Positions 43,383 to 51,054 of a stretch of 59,869 nt of DNA are shown here, in pieces. The notes below the pieces were generated by a model. It did no database searches. It was not told the origin of the DNA and worked only from the letters and a program-made list of their open reading frames with translations. The first letter of the stretch is position 1. Every line of letters starts with the position of its first letter. The translations under genes were made by a program, and so were the position numbers. The stretch is from Actinomadura sp. KC06 (GTDB lineage: Bacteria; Actinomycetota; Actinomycetes; Streptosporangiales; Streptosporangiaceae), in assembly GCF_004348735.1 (NCBI RefSeq), contig NZ_SMKT01000040.1:1-59869 (forward strand). Direction: 5' to 3'.

Positions 43383-43403
43383 GCGCGTCCGGGCACGGGC
43401 TGA

Positions 43404-43928
43404 TCATTCGAGCAGGTCGGCGAACTGGTCGCACGTCGCGTATCCCCATCCGCTCTTGTCGGCGTCCGGGGCGTGCCACAGCCTGACGCGCTCGATGCCG
43501 GCGATGGCCTCCCCGGTGCACGCGATCTGCGCCACCGCCATCCGCGGCCAGGCCGGCGGCATGGGCCGGTCGCCGGGCGGCAGGACGATCAGTGTGGAGC
43601 GTGTGCCGACCGGGTCGGACGCGCTGGAGACCGTGTAGGCATCGAGCGGATGGCGGACCTCGGTACGCAGTCCCCGGCCACGCTCCTGCGTCGTCGGCTG
43701 CATGGCCAGCTGCTCGATGGCGAGGAACGGCTCGCCGGGCACGCCGGGCCGTGTGACGGGCCGCAGTTTCCCGCCGTGCGTCAGGTAGAGGGTGATCGTG
43801 GCGGCGTATCCCTCGGCGGACGGCGGCTTTCCGGCGTCGATGACCCCGGTCGGCCGGATGCCGCACCCCGTCAGGGCGAGCAGGGCCGCGAGCGCCAGGG
43901 CCCGCGGTGCTCGGCTCGGTCGTTTCAT
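43404..43928 (-). CDS. Lipoprotein coupled to a two-component system
   Basis: The 174-residue protein has a basic start and a lipobox (LALTGC, lipid Cys22). A soluble domain follows, with ITLYLTHGGKLRPVTRPG and EQLAMQPTTQERGRGL, which resembles GerMN-type lipoproteins. Its ATG overlaps the sensor kinase stop (43925-43928), so it is translated in step with the kinase. In Streptomyces, lipoproteins encoded beside envelope-stress kinases (AfsQ3, CseA) modulate signalling, and a similar role is inferred here. Confidence 0.83.
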   Translation of the reverse strand: MKRPSRAPRALALAALLALTGCGIRPTGVIDAGKPPSAEGYAATITLYLTHGGKLRPVTRPGVPGEPFLAIEQLAMQPTTQERGRGLRTEVRHPLDAYTVSSASDPVGTRSTLIVLPPGDRPMPPAWPRMAVAQIACTGEAIAGIERVRLWHAPDADKSGWGYATCDQFADLLE

Positions 43929-45370
43929 GGGCGCTCGTCCCCGTCCCCGGCGGGCAGCCACAGCGTGAACACCGCGCCACCTTCCGGCCGGTTGGCCGCC
44001 TCCAGCGTCCCGCCGTGCAGCACGGCGTTCTCCTTGGCGATCGAGAGGCCGAGTCCGCTGCCCTCGCTGCGGGAACGCGCGGCCTCCGCCTTGACGAAGC
44101 GGTCGAAGACCACGGCGACCAGATCGTCCGGCAGGCCCGGGCCGCGGTCGGCGACCACGACCCGCACGCCGTGGTCCGCCGCCGCGAAGCGCAGCGAGAC
44201 GGGCGGACGGCCGTGCTTGAGGGCGTTCCCCGCGAGGTTGGCGATGATGACGTCGAACCGCCGCGGGTCCAGCCGGGCGAACAGGTCCCCTGGGCCCTCG
44301 ACCGCCACCTCGTCCCGCCAGCCGCGCGCCTCCAGGGTGGCGGTGACCGCGTCGGCGACGTTCACGTCGTCCAGGACGAGGCCGGCGGCGCCCGCGTCGA
44401 ACCGGCTGATCTCGATGAGGTGCTCGACGAGCTGCCCGAGCCGCCGGGTCTCGCCCGCGACCAGCCTCGCCGCCGCGCCGTCCTCGCCCGCGGCGTTCTC
44501 CGCCAGCACGTCGGTCACGGCGATCATCGAGGTCAGCGGGGTCCGCAGCTCGTGGGACACGTCGGCCACGAAGCGGCGGGACGCGGCCTCCATCGCGCGC
44601 AGCTCCGTCACCGTCCGCTCCAGCGCCTCGGCCGTGCGGTTGAAGGTGCGGGCGAGGTCGGCCAGCTCGTCGCGGCCGCGCACCTGGACGCGCGTCTCCA
44701 GCTCGCCCTCGCCGAGAGCGCGCGCGGCGGCGCCGAGGCGCCGCACCGGACGCAGCACGCCGCGGGTCGCGAGCAGCGCGAGACCGGCCGCGAACACCAC
44801 CGCGAGCGCGTCCGCGATCATCAGCGCGCGGGTGAACAGGCGCAGGTCGGCGGCCTCCCGGCTCAGGCTCGCGGAGACGAACACCATGGGCGGCGTCTCC
44901 CGCCACGGCTCCGCCGGCGACACCCTGTAGCCGAGGACGCGGGCGCCGACGAGCAGATAGGGCGTGCCGTCCCGGACGACGCGCTGGAAGACCACGCCTT
45001 GGACCGCGCGCCGGGCGAACTCCCGGGTGACGGGAACGTGCAGTCTGCCATGGGGCGGGAGGTTGACACCGCCGTCCAGCGCCACGGGCACCGCCGCCAC
45101 CCTGCGTCCCGGGACCGAGCTGAGCGTGCGCTCCAGCCTGGCGCCGATCAGCGGCGTCACGTCGGGCGGCAGGGCGGACGGGATCTGCTGCGCGAGGGTG
45201 TCGCGGACGTCCGTCAGCACCGCGTCCTGGGCGCGCTGGAGCATCACGCGCCTGAGCAGGACGTAGGAGATGCCGGACGCCATCAGCGCGGCCAGCAGCG
45301 CGACCGCGGTGAACGCCGCCGCGAGGCGGAGGCGCAGGCCGGTGAACCGGCGGCCGCCGACCCCGGTCAC
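43925..45370 (-). CDS. Sensor histidine kinase (AfsQ2/CseC-like)
   Basis: The 481-residue membrane kinase has helix 1 (LRLAAAFTAVALLAALMASG), an extracellular domain of about 150 residues, and helix 2 (ALMIADALAVVFAAGLALLA). A HAMP linker, the phospho-acceptor motif ADVSHELRTPLTSM and an HATPase domain with NLAGNALKHG, DRGPGLP and GSGLGLSIAK follow. Its GTG start overlaps the response regulator stop as GTGA (45367-45370). The order regulator, kinase, lipoprotein is like afsQ1-afsQ2-afsQ3. The signal is likely an envelope condition, which is inference. Confidence 0.93.
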   Translation of the reverse strand: MTGVGGRRFTGLRLRLAAAFTAVALLAALMASGISYVLLRRVMLQRAQDAVLTDVRDTLAQQIPSALPPDVTPLIGARLERTLSSVPGRRVAAVPVALDGGVNLPPHGRLHVPVTREFARRAVQGVVFQRVVRDGTPYLLVGARVLGYRVSPAEPWRETPPMVFVSASLSREAADLRLFTRALMIADALAVVFAAGLALLATRGVLRPVRRLGAAARALGEGELETRVQVRGRDELADLARTFNRTAEALERTVTELRAMEAASRRFVADVSHELRTPLTSMIAVTDVLAENAAGEDGAAARLVAGETRRLGQLVEHLIEISRFDAGAAGLVLDDVNVADAVTATLEARGWRDEVAVEGPGDLFARLDPRRFDVIIANLAGNALKHGRPPVSLRFAAADHGVRVVVADRGPGLPDDLVAVVFDRFVKAEAARSRSEGSGLGLSIAKENAVLHGGTLEAANRPEGGAVFTLWLPAGDGDERP

Positions 45371-46059
45371 GGCGCGGCGAACCGGTAGCCGAAGCCCCGG
45401 ACGGTCTCGATCAGGCGCGGCTCGGCGGGCTCGTCCTCGATCTTCGCGCGGACGCGCTGCACGCACGCGTCCACGAGCCGCGAGTCGCCGGGATACGTGT
45501 GCTCCCACACCTCGGACAGCAGGTGCTGGCGGGTGAGGGCCTGGCCCGGCCGCCGGGTCAGCTCCAGCAGGAGCCGCAGCTCGGTCGGGGTGAGGCGCAG
45601 GTCGGTCCCGGCCTTGGTGACCTTCAGCGAGGCCCGGTCGATGACGAGGTCGCCGTAGACGGACCGGTCGACGCGGGTGTGGTCGGCGCGGCGCAGGACG
45701 GCGCGGATGCGGGCGTCCAGCACGCGCGGCTCGACGGGTTTGACCACGTAGTCGTCGGCGCCCGCCTCCAGGCCGAGGACGACGTCGAGGTCGTCGCCGC
45801 GCGCGGTCAGCAGGATGACCGGCAGCGGGTCCTCGCGGCGGATCCGGCGGCACACCTCGATGCCGTCGATGCCGGGCAGCATGACGTCCAGGATCGCGAT
45901 CTCGGGGCGCCGGGCGCGCAGCGCGTCCAGCCCGTCCTCGCCGGTGGCCCGGGACGTCACCCCGTGCCCCTGGCGGGTGAGCGCCAGCTCCAGGGCGGCC
46001 CGGGCGGCGGGATCGTCCTCGACGAAGAGAATGCTCGCCACCCCGCCAGTATCGGGCAC
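45367..46059 (-). CDS. OmpR/PhoB-family response regulator (AfsQ1/CseB-like)
   Basis: The product has 230 residues from GTG 46059; a start at GTG 46041 gives 224. The receiver domain has ILFVEDDPAAR, the phospho-acceptor Asp in AILDVMLPGIDG, and the conserved Lys in DDYVVKPVEPR. The C-terminal winged helix carries LRLTPTELRLLLELTRRPGQ and DACVQRVRAKIEDEP. It binds promoter DNA when phosphorylated by the kinase encoded next to it. Neither start has a good ribosome site, so a leaderless message is possible. A direct repeat in the divergent promoter is a candidate binding site. Confidence 0.93.
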   Translation of the reverse strand: MPDTGGVASILFVEDDPAARAALELALTRQGHGVTSRATGEDGLDALRARRPEIAILDVMLPGIDGIEVCRRIRREDPLPVILLTARGDDLDVVLGLEAGADDYVVKPVEPRVLDARIRAVLRRADHTRVDRSVYGDLVIDRASLKVTKAGTDLRLTPTELRLLLELTRRPGQALTRQHLLSEVWEHTYPGDSRLVDACVQRVRAKIEDEPAEPRLIETVRGFGYRFAAP

Positions 46060-46068
46060 GAATGATCA

Positions 46069-46095
46069 GAGATCCGGTTATGTCACGAGATCCGG
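46069..46095. promoter_or_regulatory. Direct repeat in the response-regulator/GT-C intergenic region
   Basis: GAGATCCGG occurs at 46069-46077 and 46087-46095, 18 nt apart. OmpR-type regulators bind direct repeats, so self-regulation or control of the divergent membrane gene is possible. Confidence 0.45.
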
Positions 46096-46142
46096 ACATC
46101 GTCCGCACAAGATCATGACAGTCGGCGCGGAGCGTGGGCGCC

Positions 46143-47909
46143 ATGACGCTCGCGACCGCGCCGCCCCGCCGTGACGATCCGCCGGCCCCGCCGGACCCGC
46201 GTCCCGCCCGCCGACCCGCCGTCCCGCCGTGGCTGCTGGCGGCGGGCATGGCGGCACAGGTGATCGTGCGCCTGTGGTTCGCGCGGGCGCGGACGGCCCC
46301 GGCGGCCAACCCGGATGAGACCGGCTACCTGGTGGCGGCCCGGTGGCTGGCCGGGTCCGCGGGTGGCGACATGTCCGGGAACACCCTGTACCAGGGCGGA
46401 TATCCGCTGCTGCTCGCCCCGGTGTACTGGGTGTCGCACGACCCGGCGACCGTCTACACGCTCGTCATGGTGATCAACGCGGTGGTCGGCGCGGCGCTGT
46501 TCCCGCTCGGGTACGCGGCGGCGCGGCGGCTGGGCCTCGCCCGGTCGCGCGCGCTGCCCGTGGCGTTCGCGGCGGCGCTGCTGCCCGCCACGACGTTCTT
46601 CGGCGCGTTCGCGCTCGCGGACGCCGTCCTGCCCGCGCTGGCCCTGGCCTGGCTGCTGGCGCTCGACCGGTTCGTCCGGGACGGGCGGGCCTTCGACGCG
46701 GTCGCGGCGAGCGTGGTCGCGTCCTATGCGGCGATGGTCCACACGCGCGGGATGGTGTTCCTGGTCGTCCACGTGCTCGTGCTCGTCGGCGGGGCGGTCA
46801 CGCACCGCCCGAGGGACCGGGCCGCGCTCGCCAGGGGTACGGCGGCGCTCGCCGGAGGCACGGTCGCGCTCGCCGGATACGCGGCCGGGGTCCTGCTGAA
46901 CGCGCGCGTCCAAGGCGAGCTGTATCCGGGCGGCGCGCGGGATCTCGCCGCGTCGCTGGAGTTGAGGATCACCACGATCGCGGGCCAGGAATGGGCTCTG
47001 TCGGGCGCCGCCGGGCAGCTCTGGTACCTGGTCGTGTCCACGTGGGGCTTGGCCGGGGCAGGGCTCGCCGCCGTCACGGCGGTCCTGGTCCGCCGCCGGG
47101 CGCCGGGCCCGGACCGGATCATGGCGGCGACGCTGCTCGCCGCGACCCTCGCGATCGCCTACGCCTCCTCGGCCGCGCTCCCGGACGAGCATCGCGTCGG
47201 GAACTTCGCCTACGGCCGCTACCTGTCGTGCCTGGCCCTCGTCTACACGCTGATCGGCGTGGCGGCCCTGGTGCGCTCCGCGCCGCGGACGGCGATCCGG
47301 CTCGCGGCGGCGTCCCTGCTCGTGCTGGGGACGGCCGCGCTCTGGGTGTCCGCCTACGCGGGCGGACGGCTCCGCACGCACACCTTCATCGCGTTCGACT
47401 TCCCCGAGACCACGTTCCTGACCGGCGACCGCAGCGCACTGCACCTGCCCGCGGTGACGCTCATGGCGGGCGCCTTGCTGTGCGGGTTCCTGGCGCTGTC
47501 ACGGCTGCGCGGACGCCCCGGCGCGATCGTGACGGCCGCCGCCCTGGCGGGGATCAACCTCGCGGCGCTGACGTTCGCGATGGGGCCGTCCCCGCAGCGG
47601 GTCCGCCCGCCGTCGCCGTTTCCGGGGCCGGCGGCGGGCGGGGTCGCCGCGGACGCGTCCCTCCACTGGGCGGTCAGGACCAGCCTCCTGCACCCCGTGT
47701 GGTGGACGCGCATCGGCCGCATCGACATCCGGGACGGCCGCCGCCCCGCACCCGGCGTGTGCACGGTCGTCGTGCCCCTGCCGGACGGGACCGCCCCGGA
47801 GGCGTCCTGGCCCGCCCACCCGGCGGGATGGCGGCCGCACGCGGGACGGTCCTGGTCGATCGGCTGGGTCAGCTGGCACGCCCCGTCCTGCGGCGCGGCT
47901 CCTCAGTAG
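46143..47909 (+). CDS. Multi-pass membrane protein, GT-C (ArnT/PMT-like) glycosyltransferase type
   Basis: The 588-residue protein has about ten or more hydrophobic helices. Its first large extracellular loop begins NPDETGYLVAARWLAG, where the Asp-Glu pair after helix 1 matches the catalytic acid of GT-C enzymes that use polyprenyl-phosphate sugars. It ends with an extracellular domain of roughly 120 residues with paired Cys. The sugar and acceptor are unknown. The ATG at 46143 is preferred over a GTG 9 nt upstream. It is divergent from the response regulator (83-nt gap) and overlaps the convergent baeRF gene by 7 nt. Confidence 0.8.
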   Translation: MTLATAPPRRDDPPAPPDPRPARRPAVPPWLLAAGMAAQVIVRLWFARARTAPAANPDETGYLVAARWLAGSAGGDMSGNTLYQGGYPLLLAPVYWVSHDPATVYTLVMVINAVVGAALFPLGYAAARRLGLARSRALPVAFAAALLPATTFFGAFALADAVLPALALAWLLALDRFVRDGRAFDAVAASVVASYAAMVHTRGMVFLVVHVLVLVGGAVTHRPRDRAALARGTAALAGGTVALAGYAAGVLLNARVQGELYPGGARDLAASLELRITTIAGQEWALSGAAGQLWYLVVSTWGLAGAGLAAVTAVLVRRRAPGPDRIMAATLLAATLAIAYASSAALPDEHRVGNFAYGRYLSCLALVYTLIGVAALVRSAPRTAIRLAAASLLVLGTAALWVSAYAGGRLRTHTFIAFDFPETTFLTGDRSALHLPAVTLMAGALLCGFLALSRLRGRPGAIVTAAALAGINLAALTFAMGPSPQRVRPPSPFPGPAAGGVAADASLHWAVRTSLLHPVWWTRIGRIDIRDGRRPAPGVCTVVVPLPDGTAPEASWPAHPAGWRPHAGRSWSIGWVSWHAPSCGAAPQ

Positions 47910-49000
47910 CGCGTGACGAGCGCGATGCGGTCGTGGTCGACCAGGAAGCCGTCCGAGACGAAGGTGACCTCGCCGCCGTACTCCAGCGTCGTCTCGATCA
48001 CGTCGTCCACGGCGTCGTCGACGACGTCCGCGCCCTTGAGGACGCCGGGCATGCCGTCCACCGGGATCAGCTCGTCTTCGGTCTTCACGGCGGGCGCGTA
48101 GTAGCCGCGCTCGACGACGAGGTGCTCGCCGCGTCCCTCCTCGACCAGCCGCGCGACCTCGCAGAGGCCGCCCGCGTAGCGCTGGATGCTGCGCGCCGCC
48201 TCCAGCTCGGACAGCACGCCGACCTCGCGGAGGTCCTCGTAGGCGGCGAGCGCGGGACGGGCGGCCTCGGCGAGCGCGCTGGGCGAGGCGCCGTCGAAGC
48301 TGCCGTCGACGCGTCCCGCCACGGTGATGTGCGGGCCCGCGACCTCGTCGAAGAACGCCTGGTGGCGGGTGACGCCCGCGACGATCAGCGGGCGGCGGTC
48401 GCGGGCCAGGACCCGGTCCAGGGCGCCGACGACGTCCCGCATGATCTGCTTGTGCCGCTCACCGTCGCCGCCCTGCGCCGCGCGGCGCGACTGGCGCCCG
48501 GAGCCCGCCTCGTCGATCGGCTCCGGCTCGACGGGGAAGCCGCCGCCGGTGCGCTCGGTGAGCTCCTCGCCGTGGCCGTCCCAGAGGCGCGTCCGGTGGT
48601 CCGACAGCGACAGCAGCCAGTAGCGCGGGGTGCGTGTGAAGTCGGCGACGAGGTCGCGGGTCGCGAAGCCGCTGTCGACGACGACGCGCTCGTCCACGTT
48701 CTGCGCGATCGTGAACGCGTGGTGCTCGCCGCCGGGCGCGGCGAACAGCACCAGCCCGTCGGAGGCGTGCCGCAGATCGACCTCCCCGGCGGCGCGTTCC
48801 AGGCCGCGGAGCACGTGGTCGGCGGCGTCGGGCGCCACCCGCGGGTCGTCGTGCAGCCGCCGCCGCACCTCGGCCAGCAGGTTGCGCAGCCGGATGGGGT
48901 CCTGCCGGTTGGCCGGGACGGACCGGTGCGTCGGCATCAGCACCGACACCGCCGGATAGGCCCTCGGCTTGCGGAGTTCGGCCAGCGTGACGGCGTCCAT
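47903..49000 (-). CDS. baeRF-family (archaeo-eukaryotic release factor-like) protein
   Basis: The 365-residue protein has the layout of bacterial baeRF family 3: an N-terminal domain beginning with AVSVLMPTHRSVPANRQDPI, a central domain (RRPLIVAGVTRHQAFFDEVA) and a C-terminal L7Ae-like domain (EYGGEVTFVSDGFLVDHDRI). These proteins resemble eRF1 and are suspected to act on stalled or hibernating ribosomes, but no bacterial member of this subgroup is well characterised. The ATG is used. It is a single gene, convergent with the GT-C gene. Confidence 0.85.
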   Translation of the reverse strand: MDAVTLAELRKPRAYPAVSVLMPTHRSVPANRQDPIRLRNLLAEVRRRLHDDPRVAPDAADHVLRGLERAAGEVDLRHASDGLVLFAAPGGEHHAFTIAQNVDERVVVDSGFATRDLVADFTRTPRYWLLSLSDHRTRLWDGHGEELTERTGGGFPVEPEPIDEAGSGRQSRRAAQGGDGERHKQIMRDVVGALDRVLARDRRPLIVAGVTRHQAFFDEVAGPHITVAGRVDGSFDGASPSALAEAARPALAAYEDLREVGVLSELEAARSIQRYAGGLCEVARLVEEGRGEHLVVERGYYAPAVKTEDELIPVDGMPGVLKGADVVDDAVDDVIETTLEYGGEVTFVSDGFLVDHDRIALVTRY

Positions 49001-49083
49001 GATCCCCCGATTCGTCGGACTTCTTCCCTTCTGCTCTTTCTAGCTACCGGCAGGTAAATCAGGCGTAAGCGCCGGGCCGAAAG

Positions 49084-49758
49084 TCAGCCGGGCCTGATGA
49101 AGGACGTCTCGTAGGCGAGGATCACCGCCTGCGTGCGGTCGCGGGCCTGCAGCTTCGCGAGGATGTTCCCGACGTGCGTCTTCACCGTCTGCGGGCTCAC
49201 GAACAGGTCCTCGGCGATCTCCGCGTTCGAGCGTCCCTTGGCCATGAGCCGCAGGACGTCGGCCTCCCGCTCGGTGAGCTGCCCGTGCCAGCGCGCCGCG
49301 TCCGCCCCGCCCCCGGACGGCGCGTGCCGCGCCGCCAGCTCCCGGATCGCGGCCGGGAACAGCAGGCTGTCGCCGTGCGCCACCATCCGGACGGCCTGCA
49401 GGATCTCCTCCGGACGCGTCCGCTTGAGCAGGAAGCCGTTCGCGCCGGCCTTCAGCGCGTCGTACACGTACTCGTCGTTCTCGAACGTCGTGACGACGAT
49501 GATCCGCGGCGGCTCCGGGACCGTCTCCAGGATGCGGCGGGTCGCCTGGATGCCGTCGAGGCGCGGCATCCGCACGTCCATGAGGATCACGTCGGGACGC
49601 AGCCGCTTCACCGCGTCCGGCACCTCCGCGCCGTCCGCGGCCTCCCCCACCACGGTCAGGTCGTCCTCGGCCTCGATGATGGCCGCGAGACCCGCCCTGA
49701 TCAGCCGCTCGTCGTCGACCAGCAGAACCTTGATCGTCATGTTCCCGTCCCCCGTCAT
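49084..49758 (-). CDS. NarL/LuxR-family response regulator
   Basis: The 224-residue protein has a receiver domain (KVLLVDDERLIRAGLAAII; phospho-acceptor in VILMDVRMPRLDG; Lys in GFLLKRTRPEE) and a C-terminal LuxR helix-turn-helix (LTEREADVLRLMAKGRSNAE and SPQTVKTHVGNILAKL). Its ATG overlaps the kinase stop as ATGA (49755-49758); an internal ATG at 49740 gives MTIKVLLVDDE. It is the output of the adjoining sensor kinase. Confidence 0.94.
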   Translation of the reverse strand: MTGDGNMTIKVLLVDDERLIRAGLAAIIEAEDDLTVVGEAADGAEVPDAVKRLRPDVILMDVRMPRLDGIQATRRILETVPEPPRIIVVTTFENDEYVYDALKAGANGFLLKRTRPEEILQAVRMVAHGDSLLFPAAIRELAARHAPSGGGADAARWHGQLTEREADVLRLMAKGRSNAEIAEDLFVSPQTVKTHVGNILAKLQARDRTQAVILAYETSFIRPG

Positions 49759-50990
49759 GACCCGGACCTTAGCGGCAGGGACACGTGGAAGCGCCAGCGG
49801 TCACCGTCCGGCCCCGCGGTCATCTCGCCGCGCAGGACCGTGACGCGCTCGCGGACGCCGCCGAGGCCGCGTCCGCCGCCGTGGTCGGCGCCGGCGCCGG
49901 CCGCCGTGTCCAGCGGATTGGTCATCTCCATCTCCAGCCGTTCGCGCTCCACCCCGAGCCGCAGCCGCACCGGGACCTTCCCGGCGTGCCGCAGCGCGTT
50001 CGTGAGCCCCTCCTGGACGATCCGGTACGCCTCCCGCGACACCGCCGCCGGGACGTGCTCCACCTCGTCGCCGATCTCCGCGTCGAGCTTCACCCCGGCG
50101 ATCCGCGTCTGCTCCAGCAGCCGCCCGAGGTCCTTCAGCGTGGCCTGCGGGGCGGCGGCGGGCCTGGACGCGTCCTCCCGCAGCAGCCCGAGCACATGGT
50201 CGAGGTCCTCCAGCGCGGCGCGGGCCGAGTCCTCGATCGCGCCGAGCGCCTCCCGGGCGAACGCCGGGTCGGCGTCCAGTACCCGTCCCGCCGCGGCGGC
50301 CTGCAGCGTCACCACGCTGAGCGCGTGGCCGACCGAGTCGTGCAGCTCCCTGGCCAGCCGGTTCCGCTCGGCGAGCTTGACGGCCCTGGCCTCCATGTCG
50401 GCGAGCTTCTCCGCGGCCGACGGGCCGAGGAACCACGGCGCCAGCCGCGACAGCAGCTCCCCCACGCCGACGATCAGCGCGAGCAGCGCGGCCAGCGACG
50501 CGAACCCCGCGAGCGGCGTGAGCCACTGGTTCCAGCCGTCCTGCCACCCCCAGGCGTCGAGGAACTCGACGTCCCAGCTCACCAGCGGCGCGAGGATCAG
50601 CACGACCGCGAACGGCGGCACCGAAAGGCTCAGCCCGCTCACGACGACCCCGACGCCCAGATGGACCGCGAACCACGCCCCGGCCCGCGCCCGGCTCTCC
50701 CACGAGCGCGCCGACCCGGGCACGATCGACGCGGCCGGGCCCTTGAGCAGCTCCTTGGCGAGCGAGCCCTCCAGCAGCCGCACCGTCGGGACCAGCCCCG
50801 TGACGAACGTCGCCGCCGCCGGCATGAACAGCAGCATCCCCACGAACTTGACGGCCTCGTCGCCGATCGGCAGCAGCGGGATGAGGCTGATCGCGAGGAA
50901 CCAGTACGGCATCAGGAGCGCGCCGCCCACGACGAGATGGGACCAGCGCAGCCAGGTCGTCCGCTCGATCAGCGGCCGGAGGACGCGCAT
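49755..50990 (-). CDS. NarX/DesK-type sensor histidine kinase
   Basis: The 411-residue protein has about five to six transmembrane helices with almost no extracellular loops. A HisKA_3 dimerisation domain (RNRLARELHDSVGHALSVVT, with the phospho-acceptor in ELHDSVGH) and a short HATPase end (EGLTNALRHAG, GGGRGLGGVRERV) follow. The membrane-embedded sensor suggests detection of a membrane property or lipophilic compound, as in DesK-like kinases. It is translated in step with its response regulator. The ATG at 50990 gives MRVLRPLIERTTWLRW. Confidence 0.92.
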   Translation of the reverse strand: MRVLRPLIERTTWLRWSHLVVGGALLMPYWFLAISLIPLLPIGDEAVKFVGMLLFMPAAATFVTGLVPTVRLLEGSLAKELLKGPAASIVPGSARSWESRARAGAWFAVHLGVGVVVSGLSLSVPPFAVVLILAPLVSWDVEFLDAWGWQDGWNQWLTPLAGFASLAALLALIVGVGELLSRLAPWFLGPSAAEKLADMEARAVKLAERNRLARELHDSVGHALSVVTLQAAAAGRVLDADPAFAREALGAIEDSARAALEDLDHVLGLLREDASRPAAAPQATLKDLGRLLEQTRIAGVKLDAEIGDEVEHVPAAVSREAYRIVQEGLTNALRHAGKVPVRLRLGVERERLEMEMTNPLDTAAGAGADHGGGRGLGGVRERVTVLRGEMTAGPDGDRWRFHVSLPLRSGS

Positions 50991-51054
50991 CACACCATCG
51001 ATCCTGGCAGACCGGCACCCCGTGCCCACTCCCCCGCGAGAGGGAAAGGGGAGG

